From assembly GCA_023935145.1 (NCBI GenBank), contig CM043705.1:16188501-16252500 (forward strand): a DNA stretch of 64,000 bases. Direction: 5' to 3'. The notes beneath the pieces were generated by a model. The model worked only from the letters and a program-made list of their open reading frames with translations. It did no database searches and was not told the origin of the DNA. Source of the stretch: Bretschneidera sinensis. Lineage: Eukaryota; Streptophyta; Magnoliopsida; Brassicales; Akaniaceae. The position numbers and the translations under genes were made by a program. Below are positions 47,531-59,435 of the stretch, one piece after another (positions within the stretch are counted from its first letter, which is position 1; each line of letters starts with the position of its first letter).

Positions 47531-47920
47531 ATTAAAACCTAAGTTGAGAAGAGAGTTACAAGTGGCATAGCTTGTTTCATTACTGCAAGTAATGACTGTG
47601 GCCAAAATTCAAGAAGAGAAATGTAATAACATGAAGCAATCCTTCAGGGTTCCCTGGTACAAGCCAAACTCCTGTATTGGTTTGCTCAAAACTCATGCCA
47701 CCAATCTCCAAAATCGACAACTTATTCAACCATCAAAAGTTGCACTTATAATAAGACTCAACAGTGAATAACTGCAAGCAAGAAAGGAGAAAAAAAAGGT
47801 TATGTTACTATTGCAACGACAAATTTATTCCTAGTCACAAGTGTAAAAGTAAGCTTTTCATATTGGAAGGGGAAGAATGGAAAGAAATTGAAATCAGTCA
47901 CCTTCAAGATCAATAGGAAA
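46925..47920 (+). pseudogene. Gypsy G gag with AT-palindrome insertion
   Basis: Broken frame with LLLDVSKFDETNPYR and AFYITPDDQKLVISSFNMES, and further on YKDPKGALSKLTQNSTVVEY, matching Ty3/gypsy retrotransposon gag. At 47487-47538 it is interrupted by a near-perfect palindrome with an (AT)16 centre. Gag text resumes with LKPKLRREL and MTVAKIQEEKC. A basic Cys/His region lies at about 47800-47850. Confidence 0.75.
47497..47528. repeat. (AT)16 microsatellite within an inverted repeat
   Basis: Flanked by tttaatcc on the left and ggattaaa on the right, together forming a hairpin-capable palindrome of about 50 bp. Confidence 0.9.
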
Positions 47921-47922
47921 TA

Positions 47923-48380
47923 TTGGAAGTGGAAGAACAACCTGTTGTTTTCCATGAAATTAGTTTGAATGCATTCTCTGGGCTGTTGAATCCTACCACT
48001 ATTAGGTTAACTAGAAAGAATGAGAATCATAATGTCCATGTCTTGATAGATGAAAGCAATACTCACAACTTTATTCAAGAAAAGATTTCAAAATTGGTGA
48101 AGCTAACTATCAAGCATGCAAAGCAATTCAACGTATACTTTGGTAATGGGGATTTCTTGTACTGCAACAAACAATTTGTATAGGTACATCTCAACCTATA
48201 AAAAATTGAATTTGCCATTGATTTGTATATATTGCCTATTCAAGGTGTAGATGTAGTATTGGACATCCAATGTTTAGAATTACTTGGTGTAGTTTTAACT
48301 GATTACAAGATATGAACCATGGACTTTAACTGGAAAGGGAGACAAATACATTTAGTAGGAATACCATCTCAGGTTATAAA
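47923..48380 (+). pseudogene. Gypsy G protease region
   Basis: An 86-codon open stretch with VLIDESNTHNFIQEKI. The gypsy motif is L-I-D-S-G-(S/A)-T-H-N-F-I, so the D-S-G catalytic triad has changed to D-E-S. Followed at about 48250-48330 by text similar to the VVLGIQWL block. Confidence 0.75.
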
Positions 48381-48399
48381 AGTATTATAGCTGTTTCAA

Positions 48400-49400
48400 T
48401 ATGTGTTTGAGGAACCAAAACAGTTACCTCCAAAAACGGATAATGATCACCAGATAAATTTGATACTAAGGTTTGTACCAGTTAAGGTAAGACCCTATAG
48501 GTACCCTTATTTTCAACAAAATGAAATGGAGAGATTGTTAAATGGGATGTTGCAAGCTGGGGTAATTAGAGTAAGTACATGTCTTTTTTCATCACCAGTA
48601 CTATTAGTGAAAAAAATGATAGTACATGGAGTTCTATGTGGATTATAGAGCTCTAAATGTAGACACTATAAAGGATGGATTTCCCATACCAATTATAGAT
48701 GAGTTAATGGATGAACTTCATGGAGAAATCTTGTTTTCAAAATTAGATTTGAGGGCTGGGTACCATTAGATTACAAGAAGATTTAGGCAATGCAAGAATG
48801 GTCTGTTCAAAACATGTTGAAGCAGCTAAGGGTTTTTTTTTTTTTTTTTTTTTTTGGGTTTGACAAGGCATCATAGAACATTTGTCAGCTATTATGCTAC
48901 TATAGTCACACCATTGACTGATGTATTAAAGAAAGCCTTTTTAAGGTATGGTTCTACAACTCAAACAACATTTGATCAGTCCAAAACAATAATGACTGCA
49001 TTATCAGTGTTAGTACTTCCTGATTTTAACTAATGCATCAACTACTGGCATTGGGATAGTGTTAGTTAAGTCGGGCCATCCAATTGCTTTTTTCATGAAG
49101 AAACTGACTTCTAGAATGTGTATGGCTTCTACCTATGTCAGGGAGTTTATGCAATAATTGAAGTAGTGAAAAAAAATAGAGGCAATACTTATTCGGCAGA
49201 TCATTTGTGATCTTAACTGATCATAGGAGCTTAAAAAATCTAATGGCTCAAGTCATTCAAACTCTAGAGCAGCACCACCACTTGAGTAAGATATTGGGAT
49301 TTACATACATTATTTCAGTATAGGCTTAGGAAGAAAAATGGAACAATTAGTGCACTGTCTATAGTACCACCTATTACTGAAGCGGAAACATCATAAACTA
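48400..49400 (+). pseudogene. Gypsy G RT remnant lacking the catalytic core, and RNase H traces
   Basis: RT starts normally (DNDHQINLI, VRPYRYPYFQQNEMERLL, SSPVLLVKK, then [15 protein letters not shown] and KLDLRAGYH). After about 48790 (FKT) it jumps to LKQLR at about 48820. This skips the roughly 150-200 residues that carry the Y/F-x-D-D box. The join sits beside a T25 run at 48832-48855. RNase H traces follow: LVLPDFN and HPIAFFMKKLTS. Confidence 0.75.
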
Positions 49401-49408
49401 AAGCAGAT

Positions 49409-50635
49409 TTGTTGAAGGGACTATTTTTGTTCTTATCTGCTCTAACATTTAACATTCTCTCAGACTTAATGTATGAAAATCTCCACAATTTTGAGTTGAT
49501 TGCACTGCACAAGAAGTTACAAGAAGGATTACTTGTTGATTTTGACTATGAGATTAGAAATGGTCTTTTATTTCATAAATTGAAATACAAATTATCTTCA
49601 TCTTCACCACCAAGGCAAAAGTTGATTCAAGAATTTCATAGTTCTCCATTGGGTGGTCATTGTGGTATTTTACAAGTTTTGTGTGGCCTTGAATGAAAAT
49701 TGATGTCTAGAAATTTATCAATGTCTACTTGTCAACAAATTATATATCCTACTACAAGTCCAATTGGCCTTTTACAACCATTATTTACATTGATTTTATC
49801 ATAGAGTTGCCAAAATCAAAAGGATTTTCTATGATAATGGTGGTGGTTCATAGATTGACTAAGTTTGCCTATTTTGGTGCTCTACCTACAAACTTCACTA
49901 CTTTAAAGGTTGCTAAACTTTTCACTAATCTGGTGGTTAAACTACATAGTATTCCTAAGATAATTGAATCAGACGGGGATACAATCTTCTTTAGCAATTT
50001 CTAGCAACAACTCTTTGTTCTAAGTGGCACTATACTGTAAATGAGCTCTTCCTGTCATCCTCAAACCGATGGAAAACTGAAGTTTTGAATAGACAATTGG
50101 AATAATTCTTAAGGTCATTTGTTAATGACAACCTAAGACATTGGATCCAATTTTTACCATGGACAGAACTATGGTATAATATCTCATACCATACTGCCAA
50201 TCATTTCAAGGCTTATTTGACAGGGAACCTTATTTATTCCTAGATATGTAAAAAGGTCTGCAAATATGGAAGCAATTGAATAAGAGCTACATATTAGAGA
50301 TGAGATTCAAAAACAGCTGAAACTGAATCTGCAACAAGAGATTGGCTGTTGGTTAAGCTTCAACCATAAAGGCAAGAATCAATATTTCATGTTTCAATAC
50401 TGAAACCATTCAATGGAGAACCCTCTTGCTACATCTCAATTACCTCCCTTGAGTGATGATAACAAGCCAATTGTGATGCCACTAGCTATTATGGGCCACA
50501 GACAAGTCATTCTCACGTTTTGGTGCAGTGGCACGGGCTGCCACTTGATTATTTTTGGGAAAATTTGACTGACCTACAGGCCTTATACCTTAATCTGAAC
50601 CTTAAGAATGGTGTTTGTTTCGAAGAAGGAAGGAA
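49409..50635 (+). pseudogene. Gypsy G integrase
   Basis: Frame 49409-49696 ends with the zinc-binding region (LIQEFHSSPLGGHCGILQ). Frame 49729-50004 has the core: DFIIELPKSKGFSMIMVVVH, RLTKFAYFGALP, and IESDGDTIFFSNF around the second catalytic Asp. Past a stop, HPQTDGK at about 50060 marks the start of the catalytic-Glu region, then a degraded C-terminus to the purine-rich gaagaaggaaggaa just before the LTR. Confidence 0.78.
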
Positions 50636-51075
50636 TGATACAAATTAACAAATGCAAATTGAATTGGATCAAGCATTGGTCATCAAAGACATCCAAGCTC
50701 AGATGAATAATGGAGCAGAAGAAGAGGAAGCAGTGAAAATTGATGACATGGTAGAGGATAAGGAGGACAATAAGAGGGCATTGATGAATAAAACTAGAGG
50801 ATAAGGAGGAAAATGAGAGAGCATTGATGAATAAGACCATGGCAGAAGAATTACCATCAGAAACCAAACAAGATCCATTTGGAGCAAGGATTATGTACTG
50901 AATCAAGAAGTTAGTTGGAGGGTAGTTGAGTTTGTCACAAGTTAGTTACATTTTGGATAGTAGTTTGTTTCTTTACTCAAGTATATTCTCATATAAATAC
51001 TATTCTCACATTGTAAAGAATGCATTGAAGAAAATAAATCAAATCTCATTTTTCAATCTTTTTTCTTTTGGATTA
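50636..51075 (+). repeat. 3' LTR of gypsy G (3' end lost)
   Basis: Starts TGATACAAATTAAC after the purine tract, like the TGATACAACT start of the element A LTR. It holds a ~43 bp tandem duplication at about 50753-50838 (gaggataaggagga...ttgatgaata). Similarity to the 5' LTR stops at about 51075. Confidence 0.65.
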
Positions 51076-54000
51076 TGAGTGAAGAAAAAAAAATCAAAAA
51101 CAAATCTTCATATTGCTTGTTTCTCGTGTCAATCTCCTTCCTCCATCAGATCGTGTTCATTAATCTTCTCCTCAGATCGCGTTAGTCACTGACTCCTTCT
51201 GTCAGATCGCGTCAATTACTTTCCTCTTCTTTGTCTTCTTCGGATCACGTCAGTCACTATACAACTATGAAGGCAAGATCCTTCTTCATAGAAATCCCAA
51301 AATGAGAATAGGTGGCTCCCGTCAGTAGGTGGTTTCATCTCATGGCGGATGATAGCAGCGCAACATCGTGGTGGGTGACGATAAGTCGAGGATGGTGGAA
51401 ATAATGGGGTGTGGGTGCGTGATGGTGACAGAGAGAGAGAGAGAGAGATTTAAGTTTTCTTTTATGTTGTCTTTGATATTAGTGGAAAATTTAGAAAGGA
51501 AATGGTGTTTGAGAAGTAGAAGAGTGAGGGAAAATCTGAAATTTCTTAGTTTTCTTCCCTTTTCTTCTTCTCTACCTCAACAATTTAGGCCCCTATGATA
51601 GATCCTTATTATAGCGTGGTGGTGAGAGGGAGAGAAAGTTTGGTTTTCTTTTAGGTTTTTTCTTTGATATCAATGGAAAAATTATATAAAAAATAGGTGT
51701 TTAGGATGTGGAAAAGAGGAAAATTTTGGGATTTCATTATTTTCTTCCTCAACGAATTAGACCCCCCCCCCCCTTTTTCTTTGCCATTTTTTTTCTTCCT
51801 CAATCCTTTGTACTCTCTTTTTTTCTCTTTCTTTCTTTACTCATTCAATATGAATTTCATAATGAGCTCTTCTATGTTTGCTTTAATTTTTTTTCCTTTT
51901 CTAAGGATTGGATGGAGAAATAGTAAAGATTTCAGAGTGTGTGAAGGGTGAGAAAAGAGAGAGATGTGGTGCCATTGGTTGTATGACAATGAAGGGAAGA
52001 TGAAAATTCTGTCATCGGAAGACAATATCGGTTTAAACCAAAATAATAGTGACATGTTACATCAACTTACCAATTTTTCACGGTTGGCTAATATATTTTT
52101 TAATGTTAAAAGATTAGTATCCTGTAAAATCTAAATTATGAATAAAACAAAAAAAAATAATTGTTATTTTCGAAATTTCGAAAGAGTAAATACACATTAC
52201 GTCAAACCTCGAAAAAGCAAATGTATTTATTCCAAAATTAATTTGTATTTACAAATTTAGTTTTTTATGGAATCGCCAATAAACCAACTTGTTAGATCCA
52301 TAAATATATTTCTCAAATTGAATGAAAAAAAAATATTACAGAGAAATTCAAGGTTTGAAAGGAAGAATTTGTTTTCAGTAGAACTGAAAATGTTTTTGGC
52401 ATAATTGAAATATTAGTAAAAGCAAATAACATATGAGCACAACAAAAAAGCATAAAAGAAAAATAACATAAGTATTTATTTGATTCATCTTTCATAAAAC
52501 CTACTTTACAGGAGCCGTAGAAAAACATTTCACTGTACTAAGAAAATGTTACAAGAATTATATTTTAAGAACAATTTTTTTCTCCATATTATTCTTTCTA
52601 TTTTTTCTCTTAAATGAAATGTTTGTGTGTTTTATTTTTATTTTTATGTTTGATCTGTTTTGAAATAAAAAATTAAAAAAACATTTACAGAGATTTTTGG
52701 GATTACTATGCGATACTTTTGCACCTGCCGGTCACCTACGTGTTGGCGGCACTCGTTTATTCAACCTCCGTTCACTTGTTTTTTTCTCATTTTTCTACTT
52801 TGGTTGGCCGACCACTTGGTTATGTGCAATTTCTTTTGTTCTTCCTTCCTTGTCATTTTTTTTTCATTTTCTTCATGAGCCATGGCTTGCTTGGTCATGA
52901 GTGATTTTTTTAATACTTTTACTGCATATTTATTTTAAAAATATATAAAAAATCTATATATTTTTTTATAATTAATAAAAAAATAAATGATATTAATCAT
53001 ATTTATCTATTGTTTGAAATTTTTTCTTTTGCTTTTTGAAAAAAATTGTTTGTCATTTTTGTTGTTGTGTATTTTATGTATGAAACAATAGACAAATATA
53101 ATTAATATAATTTATTTTTTTATCAGTTATCAAAAAATCATAATACATTTGATCTTTTTTATATATATTTTTTTTCAAAAATACACGGTAAACTCAAATG
53201 TATGCATTAAAAAATCCATTTATGGTCAAGTAAGCCATACCAAAAAAATAATTTGAACAAAGAAAAAGAAGAAAAAATCGCAAGTGAATGCAGACTGAAT
53301 AAGCTAGCCGCTAAAAATTACCAACAGGGCACAGTAAACTTAAATGAAAACATCAAAAGAACAATAATAACTACAGACAACATGAAACGATCTTACCAGA
53401 TCGCAAAGATACTAGCTGAGATCAAATCAAAGGCAGGACAAAGTAAGGAAAAGGGAGGAATAGTTGGAATTTAACGGTATGGGAGGCATTGGCAAGAATC
53501 ACTCCCTTTTGTGAAGAAAAAAAAAAGGATTATTCTGCCCAATCCCCCCATACCTATAACTCCCAACAACTCCCTTTCCCTTTTGCTCCTCTTCAACATA
53601 TCCTTTGTTTCTTTTCTAAACCAAAATTAAGAGTATCTTTGACTCTGAGAAAAACAAGGGAAAGAAAACAAGCAGAGGAAATGATCAAACCGTAGACCCC
53701 AAATAAAGCAAAACAAATGAATAGTGAAATCTTACATTCATTTTGCTAGTTTCTCTTCCCAACCCACCCATATCCAAAAACTTTCTCAAACTTGTCTCTC
53801 CCTATATCTAAAATAAATCTCAACCTGCATACCCTTGAGAAGATTATAGCCAGATGGGTCATTTTATAGGCAAAATGTGAACAACAGCTAGTTCTGGGTT
53901 TAGTGGACAATATAACTCTTGTGAACATAAATCGTGTAAAGAAACCGCGTTTGGCTGTTTGGGTCACGTTAAAAAAGTTTGAAAAAGGAGGGAACATCAT

Positions 54001-54600
54001 GCGTATGGGGCCCAAGTAGATTATGGATGACAACTTAACCTTGATGTAAACGACACACTTTTTTGTTTTTCTACAACTAATAAAGACGAAGCAACCACGA
54101 AGTTTGCTTTTCCCTTTTCACGGGTTAAAGATAAAGATTCTTGTCCCAACCAGATGATAACGATTTAATAAAGAGAACACGCTAAATTATGAGAAATTAT
54201 TTTTATCTTGATTTGCTAGTGGCCCGTCATCTCATGGCTATAAAGCAGTACGTGTTTCAGTGGAAAGTGGGGTACCAACTCTAAAGTTGAGTCAGAAGAG
54301 GCCTGCTTTTCCATCAGCCATTGTACGTACGTATGTGGTTTAACAGAGCGCGCCATGTGGCAAGAAACAGAGCAGTTGATTTTTTTATTTTTTAAGTCAT
54401 TCTATTTTTTAATTTTCGGGTGTATTTGAGATTATGGTTTTGAGAATTTTATTTGTTTTGATTTATACATTAATTTGATTATAATGAAATTTTTTATTAT
54501 CATCTATAGACATAGAAGTTTTAGTTTCGAATCACGTAAATTTTTTATATCTGTTTATTTTTCGCTATTTTATTATTAACAAATTGATATCAAAGTTATT
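51076..54600. other. Intergenic DNA with local duplications
   Basis: No supported gene. Contains four copies of a cagatcgcgt-type word at 51149-51250, a ~150 bp tandem duplication (51430-51596 and 51632-51768), a C12 run at 51762-51773 and a (ga)n run near 51430. Short open frames at 51.4-52.0, 52.7-52.9 and 53.2-53.7 kb have low-complexity composition and no recognisable domain. Confidence 0.45.
51430..51768 (+). repeat. Tandem duplication of ~150 bp
   Basis: Both copies run from a gagaga tract through tttcttttatgtt/tttcttttaggtt, tctttgatat, ggtgttt and ttttcttcc to tcaacaatttaggcccc/tcaacgaattagacccc. Confidence 0.7.
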
Positions 54601-55690
54601 GTTAAAATCGATTTGAACGCGATGTTTTTGACTACTTCGTACGATTCAAAAGTTTGATGCAATCGACAGTTTTAATCTTTGGTAAGTAAAAATGCAAGTT
54701 GTGTTAGCCCAAACGGGTTTGAAGAATGTATTGCTGAGGAAGAAGAAATGTCTAGTACGATAACAAATAAACAAAAGCTGGATATGGATGAGAATGTCTT
54801 GACTGCAATTAAATTGTGTTTGTCATATGGAGTTTTACGTGAAGTTTTTACAAATAAAATCATTGATGGCTTATGGTATAAGTTAGAGTCTCTATAGATG
54901 ACGAAATCTCTCACAAACAAATTGTTTTTAAAGCAAAAATCCCATGTTGATTAATTTATTTTCATTATTACTGATTTGAATTTAATAAAAGTTAAATTAG
55001 ATGATGAAGATCATGCCCGGCTATTGTTGTGTTCCCTACCACCATCGTTTAAACATTTTAAGGAAATTTTTTTTATTTGACAGAGATACAATTTTTTTAG
55101 AAAATGTTAAAGTTTTACTGTTTTCTAAAGAATTGCTTGAGCGACATATGGCTAAGAATAATTATGAGAAACTGAATCAAGGTGATGCTCTAGTAACTAG
55201 AGGTTTTTGAGGCAAATCTAAAGAAAGAGGTTCAGGTAACAGCAGCAAAAAATTTCGATCTAAGTCTAGAAATAAGAATGTGACTTGTAATTATTGTGAG
55301 AAAAATGGACATTAGAAGTTTGAATATTGGAATTTGAAAAGGAAAATTTAATAAGAAAACAATCAAAATCAATGTCAAAATCAAAATCAGAATCAAAATT
55401 GGGATTGGAAAAAGAAACAACCTGAAGCTAATGTTAGTGAAGAAGACTTTGATGGCTATAATCGTGTTCTTGCTGCCAGTGATATATCCTGATTGGATTA
55501 TGGATTCAGTTAGTTCCTACTGTATTTGTCGAAATAAAGATTGGTTTTCAAAATATGAGCCTTATGACAAAGTTATCTTGTTGGTGATGATGCAATTCGA
55601 AAAATTATTTGTATAAGAACTATCCAGATCAGAATATATGACAGTGTGATACAGATTTTGACAGAAGTTAAACATATACCTGTCTTCAAG
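54600..55690 (+). pseudogene. Copia gag-protease relic without LTRs
   Basis: Frameshifted copia text. LCLSYGVLREVF and then KLESL and SLTNKLFLKQKSHVD (54810-54950) form the UBN2 gag core. It continues with LDDEDHARLLLCSLPPSFKH (55000-55060) and ELLERHMAKNNYEKLNQGDA (55130-55190). A knuckle VTCNYCEKNGH at 55280-55312 has lost its last Cys. Protease text follows: WIMDSVSSYCICRNKDWFSK, where the D-S-G motif has become D-S-V. No LTR, PBS or later domains were found. Confidence 0.78.
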
Positions 55691-58640
55691 AAGAATATTT
55701 TGAACTGATATTATTTTAAAGAAAATAATTATCAATTAATAAGAATTGTTTTTGGAACCTTATAATCACATTTTTTATGACATAAAATTTCTATTGTTAA
55801 TATTTATTTATAGTTTTGTGGAGAACGATATTGGATTTAATTCAACTTAAATCTAGTATCTTAAATTTCTTCAAAACAAATTTTACTTTAAAAAATTTTA
55901 AAAATTAAATTTAAATCGATTTAAATTATCTTTCAACCAAATATAGATAATTCATTGGTAGCTCTATCTTCTTCGAAAGAAAATGATTTTAAACTAATTA
56001 TTACTCCAGTAGACAAAGATAAGACAAAATAATTACTCCATTGGACAAAGAAGAAAATACTGTAATATCTTTTTTAGCTAATTTGAATACATTATGGTGA
56101 AAAAGTGAAATATATTGGGTACTGTATTTTCAAGCTTTGACAAAATGACCCATAAAAAAAATTTGAAGAAAAAGAAAAAGATTTATGGTTAAACAAACAA
56201 TATGCACTTGGAATTAGTTAACAATTTTTAATGAATTGTTAACAAGTGTTTTTAACGCCCCGACAACCTTTCCTATTTAGAATCTTTCGGTATTTTTAAA
56301 TATAGTAATTAGATGAGAAAGAAAAAACAAAAATCAAAAGGAAAACGGACGGATTGAGTATAAGTTAAAAATACTTGTTTATTAATGAATTTTATTTTTT
56401 ATATTTATATTTATGTTTTAATAGATAGATAACGAGTCAAAAACGAATATTAATTTTTTTTTTTCATATTTAGGTAAAAAATTGATTCAGATTGAATACA
56501 GATTGAATCTTACAAATAATAAATTAAAAATATATATTTTTTAATAAATTTTATTTTTTATATTTAAATCTATATTTTAACATACGGATACAAATTAAAA
56601 GTCTTACCGCTAGCCATATAGCCTTAACTAAAAGCTTTCTCAATTAGACTAGAGTGTAACCTATCAGGAGGCTGTGTTTGATTTTGGGCCGTTTGGTTAA
56701 TTAATCTAGGTACTTTGACAATTTCAAAACAAGTACGTAAATCATAAAAATAAAAAAAAATAAAAAAATTTAGGGTTTAGGACATGTGGTTAAGATTCGG
56801 GTCGGTTTTTCGATTATTAAAATAAAAAAGGTAGAACATAAAGCAAAGCATTTCCACAAAACCAAGGCTACAGTGTCTTAGTTTAAAAATAATTCATATT
56901 TAAAATTATAACATTTGATAAAATAAGAAATTTACAATTGAATATGATAAATTATTGTCAAATCCGATAAATTTATTTTCGGTTTAAATCTAAATGAATA
57001 AGTTTAAACAAAACCTCGACTCAGTCCGGCTCGCTACACCCTTAATTACGAGAAATTCACATAATTGTGTACTTGTACCACCATTCATTTCAAAAGGCCA
57101 GAGATGATGAAAACGAACACAAATTTTTAAACCAAATGGCCCATCTAAAATAAGTTAGTGGTATTTATGTGAAAGCACAATGGTTAATTGGGTCAGGATT
57201 TCTTGGCTGGTTTGAGAGTAAACCTACACCAGACGAATTGGTAGTCATGGGCCTTTTCTTTTTGACCTACTGGTTATAGATCTCGTTGACCTAGTTACTG
57301 GGCTTAAGGTTTCTTGAAGGAACAAAGATAAACAGACTTATATGTACTAGGAAACTATGAACATGTATTTATGTTTTATAAAAAAATATTTAATTTTGTG
57401 CAAATAAAAAAAAATGAGATTGAGAGAATATTTATCTTTCTTCTGAGTCATACTTTATCAACTTACGATTGTGATTCAAAGAGCTCGATTGCACAACCTC
57501 AGTTGTTCACATGAGTCTTTGGCCGTCGATTTCATATACCTTTGGAGGTTGATTATCAACTTTAATAGAATTGTTTTGTTTTCCATTACTTATGTAATTG
57601 CCATCTTATCATGGCCGGGAAAACAAAAATTAAGAAAATAAAACTTGATTACATGCGAAACCCATGCTAAAATACCGCGAGTTGGAATTTTTTGTAATAA
57701 AACGGTGTAGTTTATGATGTAGTTTATATTTTTTATTTAAAGGTGAGCCATTAAATGATTCAAATATAAGTAAAGTCATTTTGACTTAAATAATTGATGT
57801 ACATCTTTCTTTTTCTATAATTTGGTCCAACGGAGAAGAATAGGTGAGAAACCAAACCTCAGATTTTCTCTTTAAATGAGTGTGTAAATGGGCAACTGTT
57901 GGCTACACATGTTTGTTTATACAAAATATATTTTTAATGTATATAATGAATAGAATTAAAAAAAGAAAAAGAAAAAAAGAAGAAGTTATTTTCAGATCAT
58001 CATATATAATTCGAGTTTAGCCCCTCAAAAATATATCTCAAGATTCATTCACCACTGGTCTCAACAATTCAAGAGGTCATACCATCAAAATAAGATGCAT
58101 TCCAGTCCATTTAAAATTCAATTTTAATTAACTTATGTTTCATTGAAAAGCCAAATTAAGGGAAACCAAAAAAAAAAAAAAGTAACATGCATACATATAA
58201 CATGTACACATATATAGAAAAACAGAGTAAGCGCGTGTGTATATATATATATATCATAAAAAATTACATATTAATATAAAAGATATACATCACAATTGAC
58301 TTAATTGATAAAATCAATTGTGATCATACAAAATATATGAGATCGAACGTTGTTTAGATAAAATATCCGAAAGTAAAAGAAAGATTATTATATAACTACT
58401 TCTCATGATGTAGCTTATAAACCTAATGAATTTCGTTTTTTTTTTAAAAAAAAACTCATTAAATCAGAAAACTTCCATCCAACTAGTTTCTTTTTGGTTG
58501 ACTGGTTTGAAATCATCAAGCATCCCAGATTAAGTAGATATGATGCTTGAGATGTCATGTTTAATTAAAGAAAATATAAATGGAACAAAAATAATCAAAG
58601 CAATTAAAGTCTCTCTGAAATCCTCATCAAATCTCCCACC
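55691..58640. other. Intergenic AT-rich DNA
   Basis: No gene recognised. A segment at about 56363-56430 recurs in diverged form at 56523-56595 (taaaaata...ttaat.aattttattttttatattta). A short tatata tract lies at about 58238. Confidence 0.45.
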
Positions 58641-58701
58641 TTCCGGGACCACAAAGCCTCCTAACAATCCCCTTTTTTCTACCTTATGATACTACATAAT
58701 C

Positions 58702-58707
58702 TTTATT
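58702..58707 (-). promoter_or_regulatory. Candidate polyadenylation signal of the CCCH gene
   Basis: AATAAA on the minus strand, about 140 nt past the stop codon. Confidence 0.5.
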
Positions 58708-58846
58708 ATATCTCCACCATATTCAAACCTCCTGCATTTATGAACGTTATTTACCATTCTCTTTTTAGGATTATAAACAACTCTACACCCAATTCACAAA
58801 GTCTGTCTTCAAATATCAGTTATCATCCGAGCTCAGCTATGATATT

Positions 58847-59384
58847 TTACCTGTCAAGCTTGATTTCCCTGGGCTTAAGATGGCCCATAAACCTCTCTTG
58901 CTCAGTGAGGGCATGGCGAAAGTGGCATCGGTGGCCATAGGGACAGAAATCACCAGTAAGGACCATTCTGCACACCTCAGTCTTGTAGCGAGGGTGTCTG
59001 ATGACTGGGCGGAGCTCTTCAATGCCATGAGCAAACTGGCAATGATCACCATATGGACATGAGCCAGTCTCTTGCCATTTGTTGCACAGCTCAGTCTTCA
59101 ACATGCCTTGGTTGTACACTTCCAGTTCAAGGGGCTCCTCCTCTTTCTTCCCTCCGCGCACATATACCTTTTGCTGCATTCATCACATTGAATGGTCACT
59201 TAACTAATTTAGCCATATACTTATTAAAAATATCAAATCGATATATATAAATGAAAAATTAAATAAATTAAAATCTATGTTTTCAAATTTTCAGTTATCA
59301 GACAATCCATTCTCATTGCTGGTATCCCGATCTTTACGGTTATTTATTTCATGTAGTAATTAGTAACTAACTATTTATTTTAAC

Positions 59385-59435
<51 letters not shown>

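Larger units (their letters stand above)
41495..51075 (+). mobile_element. Ty3/gypsy element G (hosts copia H)
   Basis: A ~110 bp LTR segment at 41495-41607 matches 50963-51073 (ctttactcaag...attctcat and gcattgaagaaaataaatcaaatctcat). The primer-binding site at 41685 is like that of element A. The coding order from 46925 is gag, protease, partial RT, integrase. The outer parts of both LTRs are eroded, so exact ends and target repeats cannot be given. Confidence 0.75.

Noticed and set aside
50583..50906. 107-codon minus-strand frame in the gypsy G 3' end
   Set aside because: It is antisense to the pol tail and LTR of element G, with low-complexity Ser/Leu/Phe composition and no domain.
1..51075. 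Endogenous plant virus (pararetrovirus) origin for the RT-bearing regions
   Set aside because: LTRs, target repeats, tRNA primer sites and integrase domains identify them as LTR retrotransposons; no movement- or coat-protein-like region was seen.
51368..51598. Possible protein gene at 51.4 kb
   Set aside because: The frame overlaps a (ga)n run and a tandem duplication, with no domain or splice signals.
52697..52904. Two overlapping frames with hydrophobic segments
   Set aside because: Short, pyrimidine-rich and without support from motifs or neighbours.
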